Below the pieces are notes generated by a model, which worked only from the letters and a program-made list of their open reading frames with translations, ran no database searches and was not told the origin of the DNA. DNA of 64,000 nucleotides, from NCBI GenBank assembly GCA_033558025.1, contig JAUCEF010000018.1, positions 3,286,001 to 3,350,000 on the forward strand, in the 5' to 3' direction. Every line of letters starts with the position of its first letter. Position 1 is the first letter of the stretch. This DNA comes from Phytophthora sp. 'mugwort'. Lineage: Eukaryota; Oomycota; Peronosporomycetes; Peronosporales; Peronosporaceae. The position numbers were made by a program, and so were the translations under genes. Shown one piece after another: positions 11,196-23,100 of the stretch.

Positions 11196-12130
11196 GTGAT
11201 GCTTCCCTGGCTTCCACCTGACCACTCAAACCTCGGGTTGTCCAGTACCGACTCCAACCCGCCGTCAATGTCGCAGGTGGCGCTGTCATCGACCGCGTCA
11301 CCGGTTGCTACACGTGCCCCGGTGACCCCTACCACGTCGTCGTCCGTGTTTCGGGAAACGAGTCCACGATCACCGCGCGGACCGCCACGTACAGCGCCTC
11401 TGAGTACACGCAAACCGGACGTCATTCTCGCCGTGAAGCTGCGGCCCCGTTACGCTGGTCCGCGTCCGGCTGTACAGCGTCCGGAACGCCCCGTTGTCAA
11501 CCCAAGGGGCGCGATGCGCCCAACGTCGGAGCCTGTACACCACCGAGCGGAGACACCTACACCACACGACGTGTGTGTACCTGCTCACTGGCCGTGTCGC
11601 GTAGCACACCTTCGTGAACAGTTCGACCCACTCGGCACCGAGTTTTCTGATGTGCTTCACTTCGGGTGGTGCACCTGCTCGTCATTATGCCGTACGGACA
11701 CGTGTCCTAACGCGTTGATGAACCTCTATTGCAACATTAACTATTGCCCCTACGACGGCAAGTGCGGGAACGGCCTGGGGGCGGAGCGGCGTACCCAGGT
11801 AAGTGTACCTGGGGCAACGTGGACACGTCGACTCTGGGCATGGTTGCGGTGGAGGATATCCACGCCGGAGAGGTACTCGGACAGTACCTGGGCGAGATGA
11901 ATCATGTAAGCAACTCTTCTCGCGATCGTCCTCGCAACAGCGGTCACCGCCCGATCATGAAAACGCGTCCGAAGAAGCCGAAGTTTCCTGTTTGTGTGGC
12001 TATAAACGCCGAAGACATGGGAGGGGGCTAATGCGGTTCGTGAATCACTCATGCAAGGCTGTCGCCAAGTTTGTTGAGGTTGCCAACAGGCGCCCCCCGA
12101 CGGTCGTCATAGTTGCAACGTCAGCCAAGC
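11196..12130 (+). pseudogene. SET-domain (histone methyltransferase-like) pseudogene
   Basis: The plus-strand sequence reads Pro/Thr/Ser-rich residues, then a Cys-rich pre-SET/AWS-like part (NLYCNINYCPYDGKCGNGLG). The frame then changes near 11800 into GMVAVEDIHAGEVLGQYLGE (SET strand) and FPVCVAINAEDMGGG. It changes again near 12030 into LMRFVNHSCKAVAKFVEVAN, the SET cofactor/knot motif (R/F-x-N-H-S-C). This order is that of SET lysine methyltransferases. At least two frameshifts make it a pseudogene. The YxxF/Y-containing C-terminal part after the NHSC motif is lost. SET proteins of this type are often repeated among Phytophthora transposons, which I infer may be its origin. Confidence 0.7.
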
Positions 12131-13035
12131 ACAGCAGCGCGTCTTACTCATCGTTCTCAGCCATAATTGTCTCTTTCTCGGCCATAGTCACGCCGTACTC
12201 GATCATGGTACTTTCGTTCTTGGTGGCGCCGGGGTGTGCTGGGCGATTGTAAGTTTGAAAAAGAACCCGACAGGAAAAAATAGAAGGATTTTGCCCTAAC
12301 TAGTGTCCGAGTGAAAATGTCGGGTACATTTAAAATGCAATGGAATCGTCGCTGCTTCTGGTCATTACGCATGGAACACAGTTGCTTCGTTTTAGGCATT
12401 TGTGGTAGCCACGCGTGGCGATATGTCAGCACATATATTTTTTGCTGGCTACTTGCTGCAGATATGGCAGGTGATAATGTTATTTTTGGAAGGCTTCGAG
12501 TTGAGCCAGTTTGAAGGGCAGGACGCGATGGCTGTCGCTGGGTCGCGGCGCCAACACCACGCTGGGGGTGGTGAAAAGCGCGGGCTGGGCGTTGAGGACG
12601 CTTCGCAAGAGGCTTGTGACGTGCTAGCACGAGCTTCACCACGAGAAGATCGTTCAGAGCTGCCGAGTTTTATGATGGCGAGCGCGCAGCTAGTGACGGA
12701 GTATTCTCACGGGGGTACGCACTCTGCGGATGACGCTGTCTCGCGGAACACTGGCAACGACGGCCCTGACATCATGGCGTACGATGAAGAAGTCAACACG
12801 ATCGACAGAGACATCATAGACTCGGTGTGAACATGAACGCTAAGCTCTGCCGCAACGCCAGTATAGAGGAAGGCGTGAACGTGAACGTCGAATATGCAGC
12901 AATGCCAGCATGGAGGACCAAGACCTCTGCAGCAACGCCGGCATGGAGGACGGCGTGGACATTGACTTGGAGAGCGGGCACGATGAAGTGAAAGGAAACC
13001 ATCTATCAAACAGCTTGTTCTGTTTCAAAGATTTC
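12131..13035 (+). other. Unassigned region with imperfect ~45-bp repeats
   Basis: A 142-codon plus frame (12402-12830) with an acidic C-terminal part ends at a TGA. Beyond it, imperfect direct repeats of about 45 bp around CAGCAACGCCGGCATGGAGG occur three times (12848-12960). In one frame the last unit encodes SNAGMEDGVDIDLESGHDEV. It may be the decayed C-terminal part of the preceding SET gene. No family is recognised. Confidence 0.3.
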
Positions 13036-13039
13036 TGAA

Positions 13040-13614
13040 AAAGTAAGTGACTTTAACTTGGACCTCGCGATGACTTATTTACCTAATTTTTTGCTATTTG
13101 AAAAATGTTGTCAAAGCAAAAATCACCTACTTTTCCATTTGGGCATCGCTCTTAGAGAGCGGAGCCTCACCGAAACGAAGCGGAGGTCGGGAATGCGTCG
13201 CGTAGCGGAGTACATACACCCAGTTGAACGTTCTATCTATACCGGATTCACCGCAGCGGAGCGGAGGTGGGCGACTAGGAAGCGCTGTAGCGGATCAAGG
13301 GCCCCGCTTAACTAACCTACAGAGATAATATGGTTAACTTCGCTTATGTATGATTCGTTAAAAACAAATTGCACGCATGTCGCACCAGTGGAAGAAGGTC
13401 TTGAAGACGTCGAGACAGTTGTGATCTAACCAAACAATCACTAGTGCTCTAGTTGGAATTGTCGCCTCGCAGATACCACAACGTGGAGTCTGGAGCGTGT
13501 AAGGTCCTGGAGACGACCAACTTAAACGAGCGTTCAGTTATACGTGTACTGAGAGACTTCAACGTGCACGTTACTGGACGCAAGTGATTTGACTCCACCT
13601 ACTTACACACAATT
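13040..13614. other. Gene-free stretch before the Tc1 element
   Basis: No gene seen. Between 13150 and 13300 the motif AGCGGAG recurs at least five times in a purine-rich context. The right end is the target of the Tc1-like insertion. Confidence 0.45.
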
Positions 13615-13869
13615 GTATACACTCCGCGACAAAACCTTTTGGACACCTACATTTCGTGCTCTAGCTCGGCTTCTACAAAGAGTTAGAGGACGCTGTTTGG
13701 ATATGTTGCTCCTATTGATAGGACAATACGTGACTTTTGTGACGCTGATCTAGATTGTGCAAAGTTTCTATAGGCTTGCATACAACAAACCGGATTTCGC
13801 ACCGCGACAAAACTTTGGGACAAAAATTGACTTGATTTCACTATTATCAAGAATGAAGGTCCTGCTCTT
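13615..13869. repeat. Left terminal inverted repeat of the Tc1 element
   Basis: About 255 bp, matching the reverse complement of 14921-15159. Shared blocks include CACCTACATTTCGTGCTCTA and CGCACCGCGACAAAACTTTG. Confidence 0.9.
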
Positions 13870-14890
13870 AACAGTGAGTCGTGTCACTGTTCTTACAAGC
13901 CACTTCAAAACAACGGGCCGGCATCCTGTCCATCAGATCGTGCAGCTCCTTCCTCGCGACAGAATCCCATGCCTCCATAGCAGCAGCTTTCAGCTGGGGC
14001 ACGGTCTTGTACTGCTTGCCGTGGCTGTACACTTTCCTTGCCAGAATGGCCCAAACATTTTCGATCGGGTTTAGATCGGGGGAGCGAGCCGGCCAGTCCA
14101 GTAGGGTCACACCGATTTCCTTAAAGAACGTCTTCGTCTCGTTCGAGGCGTGGATCGATGCATTGTCCTGCATGAAAACGAAGTCGATGCCGTAGTTCTT
14201 GTGGGCGAATGGGGGCATATGCTCCGAGACTGTGTGGATGTAGTGTCTGGAGTTCTGGCGCCCATTCAGCACCACCAACGCCGACTTGCCCTTGGTCCCG
14301 AAGGCCCCGCCCACACCATCAGCGTCCCTCCCCCATTCTGTCGGTTCATGTAGCGACGCGCGGGCCGCCTCAGGTCCTGCCAGTGGAACTTGTAGCCATT
14401 GGGCCCGTCCAAGTTAAACTTCTTTCATCTGAAAAGATGATCATGGGCCACACCACCTCCTTTTGCGCCGTCGACGAGAGCCTTTCTGCAAATCCAGGCG
14501 CGCTTCCTTGTGCTCTTTAGTTAGCGGTAGCGTACGATCCATTTTAGAGTAGACTAGATAGTCCACACGAGACAGAAGTCTCTGGATCGTACGCACCGAG
14601 CACCCTAACTCGTGCGTGGACTTTAACTCGGCCGCGGAGAAGTTCCTGGTGACGGCGGTGCGGGCGACTTGGCGCACTTGTCGATCCTTAAGCTTTTGTG
14701 CCCCCCCCCCCCCCCCCCCTTCTTGGCGCGCGGGCCTTTGCTCTTCAGCGCGTAGCTGAGGCTGTTCGGAGACCGCTCGACGCGCCGAGAAATGTCACGC
14801 ACGCCTACGCCAGCCTCACAGAGGCCCTTCATGCGTCTGCGCTCTTCGTCGGCGATGGTTGGTCTTCGTCCCGTAATGAAAATAGGACAA
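13868..14890 (-). pseudogene. Tc1-like transposase (HTH + DDE_3), frameshifted
   Basis: The N-terminal helix-turn-helix begins near 14890 (RRPTIADEERRRMKGLCEAG, then GVRDISRRVERSPNSLSYAL). The reading then enters a long C run (14701-14719), where the frame is lost. It continues in another frame as VARTAVTRNFSAAELKST. The first catalytic Asp is in IFSDE near 14430, just before a one-base loss. The last block, in another frame from 14314, has the second Asp (FVFMQDNASIH) and the glutamate (DWPARSPDLNPIENVW), giving a DD34E-type triad. At least three frame changes make it inactive. Confidence 0.9.
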
Positions 14891-14920
14891 TGAGGCCAGT
14901 TCGGGAAGGGAAGAGCAGGA

Positions 14921-15159
14921 CCTTCATTCTTGTTAATAGTGAAATCAAGTCAATTTTTGTCCCAAAGTTTTGTCGCGGTGCGAAATCCGGTTTGTTATAT
15001 GCAAGCCTATAGAAGCTTTGCACAATCTAGATCAGCGTCACAAGTCACGTATTGTCCTATCAGGTAGGAGCAACATATCCAAACAGCGTCCTCTAACTTT
15101 CTAGAAGCCGAGCTAGAGCACGAAATGTAGGTGTCCGAAAGGTGTCGCGGAGTGTATAC
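14921..15159. repeat. Right terminal inverted repeat of the Tc1 element
   Basis: About 239 bp, the partner of 13615-13869. The arms differ by several short indels. Both can be read as the same short peptide (MQSFYRLAYNKPDFAPRQNF), which is a consequence of the inverted repeat and not a gene. Confidence 0.9.
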
Positions 15160-15305
15160 CCGTACTACATACCCATTTCACATCATAACCTTGCCAACAG
15201 CATCTTGAATATCCACAATTTACATTGCTAGCCCCAGTATCTCTACAGCACAACCAGCCACATCCAAGATCGTCGACGTCTAATACCTCGCACGCACCCA
15301 CCACC

Positions 15306-16972
15306 ATGATGCAGGCTCCGGTGATGGTTCTCAGTACGTGCAGCCCGTGGCCTACACGCCTTCCCCCCACTCCATTACCATCTAACGCTCTCCTCACCTT
15401 CCCACAGACACCAACACGAAGCGCGAGACGGGCCGCACGGCGCAACTGGGCAACATCGAGGCGGCCAAGGCCGTGTCAGACATTGTGCGCACGACGCTGG
15501 GCCCGCGCTCGATGCTCAAGATGCTGCTGGACCCGATGGGCGGCATCGTCATGACGAACGACGGTAACGCCATCCTGCGCGAGGTGGACGTGGCCCACCC
15601 AGCGGCCAAGAGCATGATCGAGCTTAGCCGCGCGCAGGACGAGGAGGTCGGGGACGGCACCACTTCCGTCATCATTCTCGCGGGCGAGCTGCTCATAGTG
15701 GCCGAGCCTTTCCTGAGCCACCAGGTGCACCCGACCGTGATCATCCGGGGCTTCAAGCGCGCGCTCAACGCGTCGCTCGAGAGCGCCAAGAAGCTGGCGC
15801 GTCCCATCGACATTGAGAACAAGGAGGACATGCGCAACCTCGTGCAGTCGTCCATTGGCACCAAGTTTTCCCCACGTGTGGGCAACCTCGTGAGCGACCT
15901 GGCGCTGGACGCCGTGCTTACGGTCGTGCGCACGACGGCCTCGGGCCGCAAGGAAGTGGACGTCAAGCGTTACGCCAAGGTGGAGAAGATCCCCGGCGGC
16001 GAGCTCGAGGACAGCCGCGTGCTTACGGGCGTCATGTTCAACAAGGACGTGACCCACTCAAAGATGCGTCGCCGTATTGAGAACCCGCGCGTGCTGCTGC
16101 TCGACTGCCCCTTGGAGTACAAGAAGGGTGAGAGTCAGACGAATGTGGAGCTAACGAATGACCAGGACTGGAACACGCTACTGCGTCTTGAAGAGGAGTA
16201 CATTGAGAACCTGTGCGCCCAGGTTGTTGCCATGAAGCCCGACGTGGTGATCACGGAGAAGGGCGTGTCGGATTTGGCGCAGCATTACTTTGTCAAGGCC
16301 GGGATCACTGCCTTCCGTCGTCTGCGCAAGACGGACAACAATCGCGTGGCCCGCGCTACTGGCGCGACGATTGTGAGCCGCGCTGACGAGATTCAGGAGG
16401 CCGACATCGGTACCAAGTGCGGCCTCTTTGAGGTGCGCAAACTGGGCGACGAGTACTTTGCGTTCTTTGAGGAGTGCAAGGACCCCGGCGCGTGTAGCAT
16501 CCTGCTGCGCGGTGGCAGCAAGGACGTGCTCAACGAGATCGAGCGCAACCTACAGGACGCCATGCAAGTGGCACGCAACGTTGTGTTCGAGCCGCTGCTA
16601 CTGCCCGGTGGCGGTGCCACGGAGATGCGGCTGGCGCACGAGCTCAAGAAGCGCGCGGACGAGATCGAGGGCGTCGAGCAGTTTCCGTTCCGGGCAGTCG
16701 GTGAGGCGCTTGAGGTCATCCCGCGCACACTGCTGCAGAACTGCGGCGCCGACGTGGTGCGCGTCATGACGTCGCTGCGTGCCAAGCAGGCGGAAACGGA
16801 TGAGTCGTACGGTGTGGACGGCGTCACGGGGAAAGTGACAGCGTCCGAGGAGCTGGGCGTGTGGGAGCCCTTCCAGGTCAAGACGCAGTCCATCAAGACA
16901 GCCGTGGAGGCTGCGTGCATGCTGCTGCGCATCGACGACATTGTGTCTGGTTTGGCCAAGAAGAAGAACTAG
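15306..16972 (+). CDS. CCT3: T-complex protein 1 subunit gamma (CCT3 chaperonin)
   Basis: Exon 1 is 15306-15333 and exon 2 is 15408-16972, with a 74-bp GT-AG intron. This gives a 530-residue protein, close to the usual ~540. Splicing produces MMQAPVMVLNTNTKRETGR, the expected CCT-gamma N-terminus. ATP-binding motifs of group II chaperonins are present: TTLGPRSMLKMLLDPMG, TNDGNAIL, GDGTTS (~residue 92) and PGGGATEMRLA (~residue 407). The NDGNAILRE and HPAAKSMIE segments are gamma-type. The start ATG has a CCACC Kozak context. CCT3 is one of eight subunits of the cytosolic TRiC ring that folds actin and tubulin. It lies only 133 bp upstream of the CFAP46 gene. Intact and confidently assigned. 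Confidence 0.98.
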
Positions 16973-17105
16973 GCGTGAGGGAGGGACGTAAGCACACAAA
17001 CGAGCGTGCGTGGCAAGTTGCTATAATATATTTTTGGTCTGAAGGGCTGGAGATCGATGATCGTTCAACTGGGATATCAAACGTCGCTTTGCTTTCAGAT
17101 TTTCA

Positions 17106-20100
17106 ATGGCGTTGGATCGCGAGCTGCGACGTCTGCTGGAGGAGGCGAGATTACCGGAGACTGAGAGCTTCTCGTCGAGAGATGGGGATATCTTGAGACC
17201 GACGGCGCGTGGCATCTTCGATCGGCTATTGGTAATCCACCAGCAAACGTGCGTGCCGTCCATGGGCGTGACTGCTGACATGAACCTCCCCGAGCTTCTC
17301 GTTCTCGTCGCGGAAGCTGCCGTTTACCAGGGCGATTTTGGCACTGCATCGAACAGTGTCGAGTGGTTTTTCGCCGAGTGTCAGCTCAAGAACCAGGTAC
17401 GTGTTTGACGGAAGCTTTGAGGTTTTCTGGACAATACTAAGGACTCTGCTGGTGTCCAGTTTTACTGTCGAGCCCAATTTGTCCGAGCTCATTGCGGTTC
17501 ACACGACGCACAGGTCGATACGGGGGCGGCGAAGCTCAAGAAGGTACTCAACGCGATCCACTTTATTCTAACGGTGCTCCCGATCGCGACGGACGCGCGG
17601 AAACGCCCCGTGTACGACTTTCTCGTCTACAACGCGTCGGTAGCGTACTGGCAGGTGGCTCGCCAGCTCATGAAGCAGTCGACGTTTCAGTTCCTCGTGC
17701 CGTCATTGACCAAGATTCTCGACGCGCTGAAGTTGACTGGCGAGTCGGATGTCGCGTGGCTGCTGCGACTTCAGATCGCTCTTGTCTACGCACAAATCGA
17801 CGCCAATCAGCTCGCGAACGCTGCCAAGACAATTAACGACGTTGTTGATGTGCAGCTCACTCCGCGTCCAGGAGGTCCCGCCAATGCTTCGAACGAGTCC
17901 TTCAGGGCTTTATTTGAGGAGGCCTTACAGCTTCAAGTCCACGTTGGCTCGTTCAAAGACCCCGAGTGCCAGAAGATCGTGCCGAATGTCAAGCGGCTGC
18001 TCCCACCGAATAACAAGAGAGCGTCATTGCTGGTAAAACTCCAGTGTATCAAGTCAGGCAACTTGACGGGCACATTGGAAGCCGCTTACGTTGAAATCAT
18101 TCAGGAAGCGACAGGTTTCCTGGGTTTCGGTGCTGAAACATCGTTAAACGACGTCAGGACTTTTATCGGATTCCTTGAACCTCGTGCGGTGGAAGCCGTA
18201 GACGCCCAAGTGCTGGCGGAGACGGCAATCCACGCGGCATTCAACAACGTGTTGCCAATAGCAGCAGCTTGCGAGGTCGTTCTTGAACGCAAAGGCAAGA
18301 CGATGCCGCCAAAAGCTCGCGTGCTGAGCCAAGTTCTTAATACGCTTTTACTGGTTATGACGCCACTGACGCATACTGGCAGCAAGATAAACTCGCGTCA
18401 ACGTCAATCCATACTCGTTGCTCGACGCGTGGGAGCGATGAAAGCATTGGAACGGGCGTTAGTAGCTAGCCAGCGTCAACAGGACCCGCAGTTGGTCGAG
18501 ACGGTGTGTATTTGCACGTGGAACTTGTCCTTACCGTTGCTACAGCCTCACCTGCGTCTTCATATGACGCGAGTATTCAGTGTCTTGTCGTCAATCATGG
18601 AAGAGCTCGACTCGTTGCTACTTGGAGTACGCGCCAGACTTTATCTCGAGATAGCGAAGCTCGAGGTAGCGTCCGAATTCCTTGCAAAGGCGAGTGAAAA
18701 TATCAACAAGGCGTTAGCTTTGGACTATGGGACAATAACTCGTGTCAACAACGCTACAATGATGACAGTGGAGCTACTGAGTGCGCACGAAGAGTGGATT
18801 GCTCGACCTGTGGACATGCACTTGCTCCCCATCAAGCAGAAACTTGACTTGAAGCTGGCACCGGAGAACTCGCGCTCAAGAGCAGTCGAGGTGCTAGCCT
18901 TGCTGGAACAATTCAAAGAGTGCAAAGATCTTCAACAGCAACGCAGAATCTTTACTCGATGTATTGAAAGAATGACTAAGATTAATAATGCATCAACATC
19001 AGCGTCTCCTGCTGCTGCTGTAGACCACGTTCGACTCTGGAGCGAGATTGCAGCGCTCGCGTGGAGGAGTCTACATGACGGTGCCTTAGCACAACATACG
19101 GCTGAGACGGCGCTATCTGCGTATTTCTCGCTAAGAACGGGGGACGTTTTACGTGTTTTGGAGGAGAAGAGCATGATGATTCTCGAGGTTGATCTGCGAC
19201 TTCTGTTAGTGGAAATCCTCGCAGAGAAAATAAAGGACCAGGCGATTTTAGTTGATGATACACGTCACCAGACTGAAAATACTGTCCACAGGATGGGAAA
19301 AGAAGCATTTGTGCTTGGAATGCATCGTCCGCATGCTGAAACGAGCACATCACCACTTGAATCAGACGCGGAAGGAGCGGAAGTCGATGCAAACATCATC
19401 TTTCAAGCCCGACAAAGCACTTTTGACAAGGAGATCCTAGCATTGAAGAGTGAAATACTGGAGCATCTGACCCGCGCACTCAAGGTAGCAACAACCATCG
19501 GATGGACCTTTGTATTGGAAAACACTTGCATTTACTTGTGGAATTACCATTTCCACATCTTCCGAATGCTGCTCGAGACGTCTCGGACTGGTGTGTTTGA
19601 CCCGCAGTGGCTCCTTCCAGACTGCGTCAGCGCCTTTGAAGCCGTTTATGCAGCTCTCGAGGCGGTTGCCATTGACGTTGATAGTGATCTTCTCGCCAAT
19701 ATTGGGTTGGGTCTTTCAAGTATTTACAAAAAGACCGGCCGACTCGACAAAGCACTCGCTATTGCGGATACGTTTTTGAGACGAAAGACTCTTACAGATA
19801 GTAAGGGAGGTACCATGAGTGTGCTACATCTGAAACGATTCGCAGAGCTCAGATCACGAGTTCAACTGGCTCAAAACACGAAAGAAATCACTCTGACGGA
19901 TAGCACTATCGTACAGGTAAAGGTTGTCGCGTATTTGGAAGCGATGGAGGTGACATTTAGTCAAATATTGGGACTCCCAGCACAGCAGTCGCAATTATTG
20001 GAGAAAGCTCAAGGATTTTATCAGAAATCTATTGCAATGTGGCAACCAAATGCACTAGATATTTTTACGTCGCTTATGAGCGAGGAATTTGACCGCAGAC

Positions 20101-23100
20101 TAGAAGAAGAACAAGAGCTGATGGAGCTGCATGTGGAGATATCGGTGCGTCTAGGTTGTGGCGCCCTCCGATTGAACAAGATTAAAACTGCGATCGATTG
20201 TGCAGAGCAGGCGTTGATAGTGCTTAGGTCGGGTGAGGGCAAGAAATCCAAACAGAAGGTCCAGTTGCTCGTTGAAGGAGGCACTTGGAAGTGGCTTGCG
20301 TTGGCTGAGTTGCTCTATGGACGCGCCATATTAACGTTAAGCCAAGGCGATACTCCCGCTCAAAAGCTTGTACTGGCGGCTCTGACTCATCTCGTTCGCG
20401 CCATTGAGTACAGTCTACGGGGCAATATCGTGACAATTATTGTTCGAGCGTGTGAAATTATCTGGAATGCGACTATTTCGACTATAAACCACAATTTTAC
20501 CATAAATGGCGACGAAACAGTAGACGACAATTTCTTGGATCATATCGTGACCAATTTGCACAAAACACTACGGTATCTTGACCAGATACTCCCATCTTCT
20601 GCCATTGATGTCAACTTTTATGGTGAAATGGTGCTGCTAACGCTTGCAGTGTGCGCAAAAGCCAAGAAATGGACCAACCAGTTTGAGATTTGTGGGTCAG
20701 TACTGAAAACCTTTGGCTCAACATCTGCTCAATCACAACTACCCATTGAAATCATGAGGGAAGTTCAAACAGCATTAGCAATTTCAGGTGCCCATCTAGG
20801 CAAACCAAGTAGCTTACCAAAGATTAAAGGCAGCTCGAACTCGCCAGATGAGCGTCAAGACTCACTTGTCCAAGCTCAAATTCTCAACAAAGTCGCCTTC
20901 TCGTCGTGGAAAGACCCACCTGGTCAGCTCAGGGCTCTGTCAAATGCCTACATTGAGTTAGATGGACAGCCCGAACAACAAGCATTGGCGCTTGTCGACA
21001 TTGCTGAGTGGTTTTACACCAACCAGTTCCCTACTCAGACTGCGGACGCTTATCTGGAGTGTGCTACCTCCACGTTGCTGACTTGTCAAACTCAAAAAGT
21101 ATCACAGACGGCGATGTCTCGTAAAGCTTCAACTGGTCAACTCTCTGTCGCTTCACGAAAGTCGAACGTCGTGTATTCCGCTTTGTGGTTTGCTGAGAAA
21201 CAGCTTCGCATCTTTGTCATGCGTGCAAAACTCTCCAAGGCTTGCACTGAGCGATCAAAGCACGTTCGATTGGCACTGTACGAGGTGGAAAAGGCATGGG
21301 AACATGTTTTTCTACTAGCAAATGAACTGGAATTCCAAGCTTTGTATGATCGAGAGACTAGTGGAGTCGAGTTTGACGAGTGGAAGAAGGACAAGCCACT
21401 TAAGTATACGCAACCTGGCTCTGAACGTGAGTGGATTGACTTCTTTATGGAGCATGAGAGTGCCACAACTCGTTTCTATATGTCATGGGCGAAGACTTTA
21501 CAGTCCGTGGCAACAACGAATATTGTCCACATTACTCAGCCAGTACTCACACTGATATATCTCGAAGAGCTGCTCGTAATGCTTCGGGAAGATGGTCTTC
21601 AATACTCGAGCATGATTTCCCCTTTTGGCTTGTATACTGTCGTGTATCACGCGTATATTCCTGAGCGAAGTTATCTCGCGCAGATATGGATGGAGCTGGT
21701 CCAATTTAGCATCATGGAACGCTTAAATCTAAAAAACTTTTCGTTACCGCTGCAAAATGCGCTCGATATGATGCAGTCTCATGTCGATACGTTAATTCAA
21801 GAGCTACAGGAAGCTCCTCCGTGTTGTGAACTACCTGAAGGTGACGTCATGTCGAGAAAGAGACGCATTTTTCATAGTACGCATCTCGATACACGAGTGA
21901 AGACAGCGGTGTCAATTCGTCTACTGTTGCAGTTTGGCTTTGTCCGCCAAGCCAAGACCCTTCTTGAGATACTGCAGTACTCGATCGCGAGTTCCAGTGG
22001 CGGTGGCGACAACAATGCGTCTTCTACTGTCTGGACAAGCGAGTGTCAAGTCTTAGCCAGCCATGTTTTAGAGATCGAAGGTCAACACGAATGGGCATTA
22101 GCTCGAGTAAAAAGTGCGCTTGACACGCCACAGCTCGATGTTTGTCGCTTTATAGAGTGGACACTGCGCTGCTGTAAGCTGACTCCTGATCTCAACCAGT
22201 CGCTCCGAATCTTGCAAGCTGCCGAAAAGCAGGCTGCACAAATTGTCGTGGCTGGAATACGGCGTCCAGTTCCTCCGACACTTTCTTCAGTTAGCTCCAG
22301 TTCTCCAGATTTGACAATGGTTCAGCTCCTCGCACGCGTCACATTCAAGCAAGCGCTGATATTGCTTAAGAAAGCTGGCGCAGCGCAGGGTTCTCGCCGT
22401 ATGAATCATTTACAAGAGAGCAAGCGAGCGCTGGACAAGAGCATACAAATGCTCGCTCTCGTTAACGCTCAGTACCAACACAGTGAGTTACTACTAAAGT
22501 TCTCGAGAGCTCTACTGTCATTTGAACAACAGGACGGTGGCGTGCATCTCGCCTGTGTTGATTTCGATGCAAGAAACATTCTACAAGACGCTTTGGCACT
22601 TCAGGAAAAGTGCCTTGAACGTCAGTTTTGTGGTCTTTCTTCGAGTCAACAAGAGACGCAGCAACGAGAGTCCATTGTGGTGCTGCCACTGCGTCTGAAG
22701 ATCGCACTTACCAAGTTGCAAGTTGCTCGGCTTTTGATGGCTTCGGAGTTGTCTCCTGCCGTACTTAAAGACAAGGAGATGACGTGGTATCGATATCATG
22801 ACGAAACTCGACGCACCATTGTGGAGAAGTGGCTGAACGCGACCAGATCGGGGCTTGAGGAGCAACATCTGGTTGAGCTGCCACGAGCAATGACCCTCCT
22901 CACTAGTGCCATTGATACACTCAGTGGCAATGCCACGTTGGAAACTCATCATGCTTTTGCTCAAGTCCTGAGACTTCAATGTCAACGGCTCGCACTCTTC
23001 CACGGGACCGATAGACAGAACGCAGATGCGATCCAAACTCATTTATGGACACGCTACACATCGTCGGATGCACGTCATGAGACGTGGGTTTGCTGTTATG

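Larger units (their letters stand above)
13615..15159 (-). mobile_element. Tc1/mariner-type DNA transposon, inactivated
   Basis: The element is about 1.54 kb and is bounded by long terminal inverted repeats that both begin TATACACTCCGCGACA, consistent with insertion at a TA dinucleotide. It contains a minus-strand transposase pseudogene. The arms have drifted from each other by substitutions and small indels, so the insertion is old or the copy was already divergent. Confidence 0.9.

Noticed and set aside
13757..15023. Identical short peptide beginning MQSFYRLAYNKPDF at both ends of the Tc1 element
   Set aside because: It is the translation of the terminal inverted repeats, not a gene.
15394..16999. 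Minus-strand frames of 133-193 codons over CCT3
   Set aside because: Shadows of a strongly biased coding sequence, with no independent features.
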